A DNA stretch of 8,937 nucleotides, from positions 1 through 8,937 of the forward strand of contig DUGE01000015.1 in assembly GCA_013331595.1 (NCBI GenBank), read 5' to 3'. This document shows positions 1 through 6,047 of the stretch, one piece after another. Each line of letters begins with the position of its first letter. Positions within the stretch are counted from its first letter, which is position 1. This DNA is from Microcaldota archaeon (lineage in GTDB: Archaea > Micrarchaeota > Micrarchaeia > Norongarragalinales > UBA10210). The notes beneath the pieces are model-generated. The model was not told the origin of the DNA. It saw nothing but the letters and a program-made list of their open reading frames with translations, and searched no databases. Both the position numbers and the translations under genes were made by a program.

Positions 1-391
1 GCACTCTTGCCGCAAGGTTGTCCAAGCACCCTAAGGCGAAATCGAAGTTTTTGAAAAAAGCTTCGTCGACAAGCTCAATCATTTTAGTGAGGGGTTTGAC
101 GTTAGCATTCGGGCTTATTCTTTTTGCCTCCCTCGCCAAGACTTCCGCTTTCAAGGCTTTTTCTTCGGCGTCTTTTTCCGTGAAGAAAATGCAGCGGTTG
201 AGATTGGCTTTGACCACGTTGTCGTGGTCAACGACCGTAATGTCTTGCGCTCCAAGCTGAAGAAGGAGTTTCAGCACTTCATTTCCCAGGGCTCCGCCCC
301 CAACAATGAGAATGCGCGCCTTGGAAACTTTCTCCTGTTGCCATCCACTAATGCGCTTTTGCCTGTCGTAAACATCGTCGTCTATGCCCAT
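1..391 (-). CDS. ThiF/MoeB/UbaA-type E1-like adenylyltransferase, partial (C-terminus outside window)
   Basis: E1-like enzymes of this family adenylate the C-terminal glycine of ubiquitin-like or sulfur-carrier proteins. The frame is open from the ATG at 391 to the left edge, giving the first 130 residues. A Rossmann nucleotide-binding loop (ILIVGGGALGNE) lies near residues 26-37. It is followed by VVDHDNV and then NLNRCIFF, which match the family's acidic residue and arginine-finger region (usual form NLNRQ). A later GCLDNLAAR matches the conserved xxxDNxxAR element. In-frame GTG codons at 397 and 400 are possible starts, but ATG 391 fits the family N-terminus (YDRQKRI). The gene is divergent from dtdA across about 40 bp. 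The catalytic cysteine and zinc cysteines would lie outside the window, so the substrate (SAMP-like protein, ThiS or MoaD) cannot be decided. The family call is firm; the subfamily is open. Confidence 0.88.
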   Translation of the reverse strand, partial: MGIDDDVYDRQKRISGWQQEKVSKARILIVGGGALGNEVLKLLLQLGAQDITVVDHDNVVKANLNRCIFFTEKDAEEKALKAEVLAREAKRISPNANVKPLTKMIELVDEAFFKNFDFALGCLDNLAARV

Positions 392-399
392 GTGCACCA

Positions 400-409
400 C
401 TTTTTTAAG
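400..409 (+). promoter_or_regulatory. TATA-like box for dtdA
   Basis: CTTTTTTAAG lies with its centre about 28 bp before the ATG at 433, the usual archaeal box-A distance for a nearly leaderless transcript. No clear ribosome binding site precedes the ATG, which fits. On the opposite strand an AT-rich stretch near 420-432 could serve the divergent E1-like gene. Inferred from sequence pattern only. Confidence 0.5.
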
Positions 410-432
410 GTTGGTTTGTTGTTATTACTTTT

Positions 433-1227
433 ATGCCCGTGATTTTTTACTCTACCGTAGACCAAGCTAGCGAGAATATAGCCTTGGCCTTAAAGCAAAA
501 CCACGGCTTCGAGGAAAAAGGCAACACTGATTTGGGCGAAAAACAATTCGCCGTTTGGGCGTGCGGGCAAACGCAGCTGGTGGAATTGCATTCGCCCCTC
601 CCAGAAGCGGATTTCCTGAAAGATTTTTTCAAGAGCGACTTGTTCGTATTTGCTTCCCGCCATCAATCTGTTAGCGGGGCTCCTTGCGCTACTGTTCACG
701 CTCCTGGAAATTGGGCTGGGGAAACAAAGTACGGCGGCAATGCCAATGAACTCCAGCTTACTTCCGCAAAGGCGTTGCAGTGTTTTTACGATTTGCTCAA
801 GGCAAATCCCTTGCCTGTCTTCAGGGAAGCGTCACACCACGGCCCAACCTGCCTGAAAACCCCAAGTGTTTTCGTGGAGTTGGGAAGCAGTGAAAAAGAG
901 TGGAGTGATTATTCCATGGCCGAACCTATTGCTGAAGCGATAGTTGAAGGATGCCGGTCTTTCTCCTCGAAAAACGCAAAGGCCGCGTTGGGTTTTGGGG
1001 GGAACCATTATCTTGCAGGGTTTGAGAACCTGCCTTTTGCCTTGTCGCACGTCGCTTCGAAATACGTGCTTGATTTTGTTGACGCGGCAATGGTAAAGCA
1101 GGCGGTAGAGAAAACGGCTGAGCCTGTTGAAAAGGCGTTCGTCGATTGGACCGGCTGCTCGAAAGAGCAGAGGGAAATGCTTGTGGCATCTTTCGAAAAG
1201 ACCGGCCTCTCCTGGGAAAAAGCCTGA
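433..1227 (+). CDS. dtdA: D-aminoacyl-tRNA deacylase, archaeal/plant DTD2 type
   Basis: This enzyme hydrolyses D-amino acids from mischarged tRNA and acts in the cytoplasm as a translation quality-control step. The 264-aa product matches the usual length of archaeal DTD2 (about 265-280 aa). Recognisable family motifs appear in order. SRHQSVSGAPCATVH spans about 75-89 and is followed directly by a GNW. REASHHGP spans 131-138, with its conserved histidines. FVELGSSEKEW spans about 147-157 and GFGGNHY spans 187-193. All key motif residues are present and the frame is intact. ATG 433 fits the family N-terminus, with a TATA-like box about 28 bp upstream and no leader. The gene runs divergently from the E1-like gene and converges on nre, whose stop lies 13 bp past this stop. 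Bacterial-type DTD1 is an unrelated fold, so this is an archaeal signature. Confidence 0.95.
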   Translation: MPVIFYSTVDQASENIALALKQNHGFEEKGNTDLGEKQFAVWACGQTQLVELHSPLPEADFLKDFFKSDLFVFASRHQSVSGAPCATVHAPGNWAGETKYGGNANELQLTSAKALQCFYDLLKANPLPVFREASHHGPTCLKTPSVFVELGSSEKEWSDYSMAEPIAEAIVEGCRSFSSKNAKAALGFGGNHYLAGFENLPFALSHVASKYVLDFVDAAMVKQAVEKTAEPVEKAFVDWTGCSKEQREMLVASFEKTGLSWEKA

Positions 1228-1240
1228 GCTTGGCTTTTTC
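1216..1240. terminator. Bidirectional terminator hairpin between dtdA and nre
   Basis: A perfect 9-bp inverted repeat, GAAAAAGCC / GGCTTTTTC, is separated by a 7-nt loop. The left arm covers the last codons of dtdA, and its stop codon lies in the loop. The right arm ends on the first base of the nre stop codon. Because the arms are A-rich then T-rich, each strand reads as GC pairs followed by a run of five T. One element could therefore end transcription from both convergent genes. Confidence 0.7.
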
Positions 1241-2424
1241 TAATACTCGCTGAGGCGCCTTTGTTGTAGCGCCCTGCTTTTCTTCACGTATTCCGTGATT
1301 GGGGCGCGGAGCTTGGTTTTCAAGTGCTCCAGCGCCTGCTTTAGGGTGGCGAATTTCAAGGGCTTTTGCTTGAACGCCTGCTGAACCCCCGTGCGCACTT
1401 GGAAAACGCCCAGCGGAATCTTGTATTCCTCGCTAATTTCCCTGAAAACTACGACCCTAGCCTGCCGCCGCATTTTCAGCAATCCTTCTGCAGCGCCGAA
1501 ACGGCCTGCATAGAAGCCTCCGCCTTCGCTCTTGGCATAATCGCTTCGCCCTGCGAAAGGCTCGTATTCGTGTGCTATGTTCACCTGGTGCGCTTGCCAG
1601 TAGCTTCCAGACGGCGAAAGCTCGTGGCTTGAGCCACTCACGGGTTGGGGCGCCCAGGCTTCGAACTGCTCGAACTCCCAAGCGCCGGGCAAGAGCAAAA
1701 CTTCGTAGTGGTTGTCGAAGTGCGTGTGGGAGTACAGAGTTATTTCGCCCAGCTGGGGCGAAAGCTTTACGCTGTCGAGATAATTGTCCGCAAGGATTTT
1801 GTCCATGCCGGTGATGCTCCAGCGGGTGGGCACGAGCTTGCGTTTTTCGCCGAGTATGCCGGCGCTCAAGAGCTTCTGCAAGTAATAGTAGTTCATGCCG
1901 CTTTTGAGGAGTTCGGGAATAGCGTCGCGCACTTTCATTTTCTCCTCAACGATTTCGTCGACTTTCGCCGGGATTGACGGGTTTTCCGTGAGGCGCATTG
2001 TTTCCATGCTTCCCGACGGGCCCATGGGCGTCGTGTATGCCGAGAAAGTGACGTTGAACTGCGGCGGGCGCTTGAACTTGACTTCCATGTCCACGGGCTT
2101 TAATGCCATTGCGCTCAACTGCATTTCTTCCAGCAGCCGGGAAGAGTTTTTTATCGAATGCTTTTTCATGCCGCGGGCGATGCCCGCCCTCATGGAGATT
2201 ATTTGCTCGTAGCCCATGGAAAGCCATTTGTCCGGCGAGTCGGACAGTGCCGCATCAAAGGTTTCATCCACGCTCACAAGCGGGCCTACGTAAACATTGG
2301 GATAGCCCTCGCGGCCGACGAACACGTTTGGCGGTGACGGCCCGAATACCGTTTCTCCAAGCGGTTTTTGCGCGAACTTGACGCTTATGTTCTTGATGTG
2401 CTGGAAATAGGTGGTGTTTGCCAT
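1240..2424 (-). CDS. nreA: Nre-family archaeal DNA repair protein
   Basis: Nre proteins are archaeal DNA repair factors. Studied members protect against DNA-crosslinking damage, and their C-terminal PIP motif binds the PCNA sliding clamp. The 394-aa product has the Nre N-terminal signature SPPNVFVGREGYPNV near 30-44, then VYVGPL. KLVPTRWSIT lies near 196-205, at the usual position before the C-terminal domain. The protein ends in QQRRLSEY, a PIP-like sequence (Q-x-x-L-x-x-Y) at the extreme C-terminus. The start is ATG 2424. An in-frame TAA lies about 13 codons upstream, so there is no room for the N-terminal Cys4 zinc finger that some family members carry. A TATA-like TTAAAAAC at 2464-2457 would give a short leader. 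The gene converges on dtdA through a shared hairpin and is divergent from the lipoprotein genes. The exact paralogue (NreA or NreB) is not certain. Confidence 0.93.
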   Translation of the reverse strand: MANTTYFQHIKNISVKFAQKPLGETVFGPSPPNVFVGREGYPNVYVGPLVSVDETFDAALSDSPDKWLSMGYEQIISMRAGIARGMKKHSIKNSSRLLEEMQLSAMALKPVDMEVKFKRPPQFNVTFSAYTTPMGPSGSMETMRLTENPSIPAKVDEIVEEKMKVRDAIPELLKSGMNYYYLQKLLSAGILGEKRKLVPTRWSITGMDKILADNYLDSVKLSPQLGEITLYSHTHFDNHYEVLLLPGAWEFEQFEAWAPQPVSGSSHELSPSGSYWQAHQVNIAHEYEPFAGRSDYAKSEGGGFYAGRFGAAEGLLKMRRQARVVVFREISEEYKIPLGVFQVRTGVQQAFKQKPLKFATLKQALEHLKTKLRAPITEYVKKSRALQQRRLSEY

Positions 2425-2456
2425 GCTTTTGCCTTGAAGAATAGTTTTGCCCTGTT

Positions 2457-2464
2457 GTTTTTAA
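2457..2464 (-). promoter_or_regulatory. TATA-like box for nre
   Basis: On the minus strand, TTAAAAAC lies about 33-40 bp before the nre ATG at 2424, predicting a leader of only about 10 nt. A second candidate, CATATTTAATTAC, lies farther upstream (2519-2507) but overlaps the plus-strand box. Pattern-based inference. Confidence 0.4.
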
Positions 2465-2508
2465 TGCTGAGGGGGGTACTGTGCCGATGGCATGGGGTCG
2501 GCAAAAGT

Positions 2509-2519
2509 AATTAAATATG
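2509..2519 (+). promoter_or_regulatory. TATA-like box for the lipoprotein pair
   Basis: AATTAAATATG is a close match to an archaeal box A. It predicts a transcript start near 2540 and a leader of about 30 nt before the ATG at 2570. Its reverse complement is also TATA-like, so it could serve both divergent genes. Confidence 0.5.
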
Positions 2520-2569
2520 CTTTTCCTCAATTGGTTGTTAAGTTATTGCCTTTCGAGTAGTGGTTTTGC

Positions 2570-3121
2570 ATGAAGTTCTTGGCTTTTGTTTTTGTGGTTG
2601 CGCTTGCTTTTTCAATTGCAGGCTGCCTTCAGGAGAAAACACTTGATGCGACTGGCGCTGTTACGGGCTTGCCTGGCGCTTCGACTGCCGTTGTTTCGCC
2701 TTTGCCTTCAACAACTCCGGCCTCTCCAACTACCCCAACTTCCACCCCAACGCCTGCGGCAACTGCCACGCCTACTCCATTGCCTACGGCAAGCACGCCC
2801 ACGCCCGTACCGACCCAGGCCCTTACCCCGGGAACTTGCGTCATCAACACGCCGCGCGGCCAGATATCTTTTGCTGCAAGCGAGACTGTGCAGTTGCTCG
2901 TCACATTTACCGGTTTGCCTGCTTCTATTAACACCGCGTCCATAAAATGCGAGGATTCGGGCACTGCGGCCAATATTGCGGTAAAGCGTTCAGGGTTGAG
3001 CGTTTTCTCGACTTATTCGTGTTCCTATTCGCCTTCATCTTCAAGGTCTTACGTTATTACTGCAAGCACGGCTGGGGGTACTCAATGCACCGTAGTGGTA
3101 AGCGTCAACGTGGTTTCCTAG
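2570..3121 (+). CDS. Secreted lipoprotein with Thr/Pro stalk and four-Cys domain (copy 1)
   Basis: No known function is recognised. The 183-aa product begins with a short basic N-terminus and a hydrophobic segment ending in the lipobox SIAGC. This predicts cleavage before Cys19 and lipid anchoring to the outer face of the membrane. Residues about 45-87 form a low-complexity stalk of Thr-Pro, Ser-Pro and Ala. The C-terminal domain (about 88-183) is beta-rich in appearance, with cysteines at 90, 127, 151 and 173 that could form two disulfides. The landmarks are FTGLP, SIKC, CSY, and QCT followed by a VNVVS end. The same spacing of cysteines and motifs recurs in the next gene, so the two are paralogues. 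It has no N-x-S/T glycosylation sequon, unlike its neighbour. Its 3' end overlaps the start of that neighbour by 37 bp. Confidence 0.85.
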   Translation: MKFLAFVFVVALAFSIAGCLQEKTLDATGAVTGLPGASTAVVSPLPSTTPASPTTPTSTPTPAATATPTPLPTASTPTPVPTQALTPGTCVINTPRGQISFAASETVQLLVTFTGLPASINTASIKCEDSGTAANIAVKRSGLSVFSTYSCSYSPSSSRSYVITASTAGGTQCTVVVSVNVVS

Positions 3122-3948
3122 CTTTTTGCGTGCCGCTTTTTGTTTTCTTGCTTTTGCCAGGCTGCCTGGATCAGTTTTTAGGCGGTGCTCCGTCGCCCAC
3201 GCCGTTGTATACCCCCCCTGAAGTTTCTCCCGAAGTTGCTTCTTCTCCATCCCCCTCGGTTTCGGTTTCCGCAACCCCAATTTCAACTCCCAACGCAACG
3301 GCTTTGCCTTCCCCATCAATTAATGCTTCCCCATCTCCAACTGTTTCTAACACTTCACTTGCCGGCGAGTGCACTCTTGCGGCCAACCCCCAGCAGGCCC
3401 AAGGGCCTTTCAAAGCCGCATTGTCAGTGCGTTTCTTTAATGTCGTTCCGCCTTCCAATGTTACCATAAAATGTTCTCCAAACGCGGCTGCTGGGGAGGC
3501 TGAAAAGAAGGGCGAATTTTTCGTGCGCGTTTGCGATTACGGCTATGCATTGCAAAGGACGTTGCTTTTTGCTTCGGCTTCGGCGTCAGGAGTTTCCTGC
3601 ACCACGCCAATAGTTGTGGATGTGAATCCCGCTTACTCTAAAGGCTGGTCGTTCAGCCCGCAGGACGTTTCGCTTACCTTAAACAAAAGCATAGCTAACA
3701 CTACACGACAAAACTATACTGTTTCGAACACCGGTGCGCTTTCGCTCACTTCCTTTTCCTGTTCTTCAGACCAGTCGTTCGCCTCAATAACCTGCGTCAA
3801 TAACGACCTGAAGCCCGGTGAACACGGCGTTGCGTCTGTTTCCTTAAACGTCACTTCCCTTTCAACCGGGCAACAGCAGGCAATAATAACTGTGAGGGAA
3901 GCGGATTTGCAGCAGGCCTTGAGTGTGACGATCAACGTCGTTTCCTAG
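3085..3948 (+). CDS. Secreted lipoprotein with Ser/Pro stalk, four-Cys domain and extra C-terminal domain (copy 2)
   Basis: Function not recognised. I chose ATG 3085 because GGGGGT lies 5 bp before it and because it gives a proper signal: basic RSGKRQR, a hydrophobic core, then the lipobox LLPGC with Cys27. The frame is open from 2947, but that extension reads inside copy 1 and is not signal-like. The 287-aa product has a Ser/Pro/Thr stalk at about 35-90. A four-Cys domain follows, with cysteines at 96, 130, 150 and 172; its landmarks FFNVVP, TIKC, CDY and SCT match copy 1. A second domain (about 187-287) looks immunoglobulin-like, with LTLNKS, YTVSNTG and KPGEHG, and has two more cysteines (226, 237). 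There are eight N-x-S/T sequons, so N-glycosylation is possible. The end NVVS is the same as in copy 1. The 3' end overlaps rsmA by 17 bp, tail to tail. A role in the cell envelope or adhesion is only a guess. Confidence 0.83.
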   Translation: MHRSGKRQRGFLAFCVPLFVFLLLPGCLDQFLGGAPSPTPLYTPPEVSPEVASSPSPSVSVSATPISTPNATALPSPSINASPSPTVSNTSLAGECTLAANPQQAQGPFKAALSVRFFNVVPPSNVTIKCSPNAAAGEAEKKGEFFVRVCDYGYALQRTLLFASASASGVSCTTPIVVDVNPAYSKGWSFSPQDVSLTLNKSIANTTRQNYTVSNTGALSLTSFSCSSDQSFASITCVNNDLKPGEHGVASVSLNVTSLSTGQQQAIITVREADLQQALSVTINVVS

Positions 3949-4720
3949 ATTTCGCGCCGCTGGAAAATGTTTTTTCAAACCATTCGCCGAGTTTGGAAAA
4001 ATCTTCGAGGGAAAGGCCCTTGGCGCATTTTTCCGAAAACGGCAAGTCCTTCAGCATTAATGCCAGTGATTTCTTACCCATTCCCAGCGAATGGCGGGAA
4101 TGCATGAGCGCCTTGCGAATGTTCTGGTTTTTGTGCTGGAAAACGAGGGCTATTAGGAAACCGTTCAATTCATGCTTTTTATTGGCTTCAAGCAGCACGA
4201 CCGCGGAATCCACTTCCGGCATGGGCACGAAGGAAAAGCGCGGTATTTCGAAAAGCACCTTGACATCGCATAGGTTTTGGGCCATGACGCTCAGGCGCGA
4301 GTAGTCGTCTTCGCCCGGTTTTGCAACAAGCCGCAGTGCGAACTCTTTCTGCAGGCAAAGCACCGCCTTTTCGAAGGGAGATTCAAGGATCCTGAAGAGT
4401 ATTTTTGAGGAAATGTGGTAGGGCAGGTTTCCGAAGATGGTCTTGTAGGGCGTGTAGTTGAAATCCAGCGCATCAACGAAATTAACTTCGACGTTCTTGG
4501 CCCCTGCGAGGCTTTTGCCGATTTTTTCGGAAAGCGACCGGTCTATTTCCAGGGCAACCACTTTCCCCCTAACCCCGACTTTTTTCGAAAGGGCTTTGGT
4601 GAGGACGCCTTCCCCTGCGCCGATTTCCAAAACCGTTTTTCCATGCAAGGGCAAAGCCGAAGCTATGTTTTCAATCACATCCCTGTCCAATAGGAAAACC
4701 TGGCTTAATTCCGGACGCAT
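3932..4720 (-). CDS. rsmA: 16S rRNA adenine dimethyltransferase, RsmA/KsgA/Dim1 family
   Basis: The enzyme uses S-adenosylmethionine to dimethylate two adjacent adenines in the 3' hairpin of small-subunit rRNA, a late step of 30S assembly. The 262-aa product has the N-terminal SQVFLLD element and the SAM-binding loop VLEIGAGEG (about 30-38). An acidic motif, ALEID, lies near 56-60, the catalytic motif IV NLPY is at 98-101, and PRFSFVPMPEVDSAV lies near 160-174. A small helical C-terminal domain with a basic tail (SRKRR) ends the protein. TTG 4732 and GTG 4729 are also in frame, but ATG 4720 has GGTGA placed 6 bp before it. That site overlaps the stop codon of the upstream gene, so translation is probably coupled. 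It is the last gene of the operon led by L21e. Its end overlaps the end of lipoprotein copy 2 on the other strand. Confidence 0.95.
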   Translation of the reverse strand: MRPELSQVFLLDRDVIENIASALPLHGKTVLEIGAGEGVLTKALSKKVGVRGKVVALEIDRSLSEKIGKSLAGAKNVEVNFVDALDFNYTPYKTIFGNLPYHISSKILFRILESPFEKAVLCLQKEFALRLVAKPGEDDYSRLSVMAQNLCDVKVLFEIPRFSFVPMPEVDSAVVLLEANKKHELNGFLIALVFQHKNQNIRKALMHSRHSLGMGKKSLALMLKDLPFSEKCAKGLSLEDFSKLGEWFEKTFSSGAKSRKRR

Positions 4721-4725
4721 TTTTT

Positions 4726-5373
4726 TCACCAAATGTCCAGGAACGGCATGAGCAGGAGTTTGCCGTCTTTCGCCCCTAAAACCATGAAATTCCTGTGCGT
4801 TCCGACGAAGGGGGTTGGGTGGGAGTCCAGTTCTTCCACGGCCTGAAATAACTTTTCACGAGTAAGCCCGTGTTTTTCGAGTTTTCTCGCCATTTTTTTG
4901 CCCCGTTCGGTGTTTTGCTTTGCGACCTCATTTATCGTCGGGTTTTCGGTTTTGGCCATGGCAATTAACTCTTGTGAAATCGCGTATGCGTGCGGTTTGA
5001 ATAGGGCGTATCTTTCGGCCGGGTTGCGGTTGTGTTCTTCAACCATGTTTCTTATAGTATCTATCAGGCTTTTGGCGTCGCCGAAATCATCTCGTTTTAT
5101 CACTATTGATTTTAAACCCGGGTAATTTCTGCTCACATCGAGTTCCCTTACCCTCCCTCCGGGAATTCTGGTGTTTTTGAATCCCGGCGGTCTTTTCGAA
5201 AGTCCCAGTGAAAGGATTTTTCTTGCAAGCCAACTGATTTTATTCCTTTGCATTCTTTCAAATCGTTCTTTCCTGTGATCGATGTTTCTCATCGAGCCAA
5301 GCTGTTTGTCAATTATTCGTGCCGCATTTGTAAGCTTTCTAACCAGGCTTTGCGGGAGCGGTTTCACTGGCAT
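4726..5373 (-). CDS. Uncharacterised basic 215-aa protein inside the L21e-rpo4-DUF655-rsmA operon
   Basis: No family recognised. The N-terminal third is strongly basic (IDHRKERFER, RPPGFKNTR). The middle holds NYPGLKSIVIKRDD (about 83-96) and FKPHAYAISQELIAMAK (about 125-141). The C-terminus, VGTHRNFMVLGAKDGKLLLM from about 190 and then PFLDIW, looks like a compact beta hairpin. There is no signal peptide or membrane segment, so it should be cytoplasmic. ATG 5373 is preferred over an upstream in-frame TTG at 5382, because a TATA-like box at 5406-5394 would start the transcript almost at this ATG. The gene starts 37 bp after the DUF655 stop, and its stop lies 5 bp before the rsmA ATG, with the rsmA ribosome site overlapping it. 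Position and charge suggest an RNA or ribosome role (inference). It departs from the common archaeal gene order, where DUF655 is followed by rsmA. Confidence 0.75.
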   Translation of the reverse strand: MPVKPLPQSLVRKLTNAARIIDKQLGSMRNIDHRKERFERMQRNKISWLARKILSLGLSKRPPGFKNTRIPGGRVRELDVSRNYPGLKSIVIKRDDFGDAKSLIDTIRNMVEEHNRNPAERYALFKPHAYAISQELIAMAKTENPTINEVAKQNTERGKKMARKLEKHGLTREKLFQAVEELDSHPTPFVGTHRNFMVLGAKDGKLLLMPFLDIW

Positions 5374-5393
5374 GAATGACAATAGCCGGGATG

Positions 5394-5406
5394 AAAATAA
5401 AAACCG
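5394..5406 (-). promoter_or_regulatory. Internal TATA-like box before the 215-aa gene
   Basis: On the minus strand GGTTTTTATTTTC lies about 25 bp before the ATG at 5373, which would give a leaderless transcript for the 215-aa gene and rsmA independent of the operon promoter. No ribosome binding site precedes that ATG, which agrees. Inference from pattern. Confidence 0.4.
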
Positions 5407-5410
5407 GGCG

Positions 5411-5989
5411 CTACCTGTACCTTCGGTCTTCTTCGGTTTCGGAAACGGGCTTCTTTACGAACAGGTAGTACTTCTCCCCGCCCTTGAGTTCTAGCATTAT
5501 GCGCTCGGCGAAAATATCAAGCGGGTTGCCCAAGTGCGGAACGCGCTTCTGGATGTCGTCGAAAGACTCGAAGGGCTTGCGCTTGCGCTCGTCAAGAATG
5601 CTTTCCAAGTGCTTCTTGCCTATGGACGGCAGGTGCTCGAGAGCGTGGGCCCTGATGGTTATAGCACCGGCAGTGTTGATGAAATTGACGAATTCCTTTT
5701 CCCGTGCCACGATTATCTTGCGCACGGTTGTCTCAAGCTCCCTTTGGGCTGCGCTGGTCAAATCGTTGAACATTACCCTGCCGCGGATGCGCTCCACTTT
5801 GTCGCGCTGGTCGCGGCCAATGTAAACCCTTTCGCCTATGACTATCTGTAGCCCCGGTTTTGCAACTAAATCCAATAGGGTGAAAAACCGTTCACCAACG
5901 GCCTGCACTATGGGCTCCTGTTTGGCTTCGCCGGCCTTGCCGTGCGGCAGGAAGTCTAGAACTACTGCAAAATCCTCTTTCCCGAACAT
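5411..5989 (-). CDS. DUF655 family protein with helix-hairpin-helix, putative RNA/DNA-binding
   Basis: DUF655 proteins are conserved in archaea and usually encoded between rpo4 and rsmA; their biochemical role is not established. The 192-aa product has an N-terminal segment (about 5-75) resembling an OB-type beta barrel, with FAVVLDFLPHGK at the start and GERVYIGRDQRDKV near 52-65. A helical middle contains a basic stretch (KIIVAREKEF, about 91-100). Helix-hairpin-helix motifs follow: LEHLPSIGKKHLESILDERK (about 117-136), then FESFDDIQKRVPHL (140-153). Length and motif order are normal for the family. ATG 5989 lies 58 bp after the rpo4 stop, with GGTTGG just upstream as a weak ribosome site. 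A nucleic-acid role, probably in ribosome assembly or RNA metabolism, is inferred from HhH and OB folds and from the neighbours. Confidence 0.9.
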   Translation of the reverse strand: MFGKEDFAVVLDFLPHGKAGEAKQEPIVQAVGERFFTLLDLVAKPGLQIVIGERVYIGRDQRDKVERIRGRVMFNDLTSAAQRELETTVRKIIVAREKEFVNFINTAGAITIRAHALEHLPSIGKKHLESILDERKRKPFESFDDIQKRVPHLGNPLDIFAERIMLELKGGEKYYLFVKKPVSETEEDRRYR

Positions 5990-6036
5990 TCCAACCGCCT
6001 TTCCAAAAATCAGTATTCAAAATCCCAGCCTTTTCA

Positions 6037-6047
6037 AGAATAAATTT
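6037..6047 (-). promoter_or_regulatory. Possible internal TATA-like box before the DUF655 gene
   Basis: The 58-bp gap between rpo4 and the DUF655 gene is the longest inside this operon. On the minus strand it contains GAAAATTTATTC directly after the rpo4 stop, 48-58 bp before the ATG at 5989. An internal promoter is possible but unproven; read-through from L21e is equally likely. Confidence 0.25.

Noticed and set aside
2740..2820. Tandem repeats in the stalk of lipoprotein copy 1 considered as a CRISPR or satellite array
   Set aside because: They are irregular Thr-Pro and Ala codon repeats inside a coding region, with no spacers or constant repeat unit.
2629..2973. Minus-strand ORF of 114 codons with valine/glycine repeats opposite lipoprotein copy 1
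   Set aside because: It is the reverse complement of the Thr-Pro stalk codons, giving artificial Gly-Val repeats; the plus-strand gene has a signal peptide and a paralogue.
2947..3084. Earlier start of lipoprotein copy 2 at ATG 2947
   Set aside because: It would put about 46 residues before the real signal peptide and overlap copy 1 entirely; ATG 3085 has a ribosome site and a proper lipobox signal.
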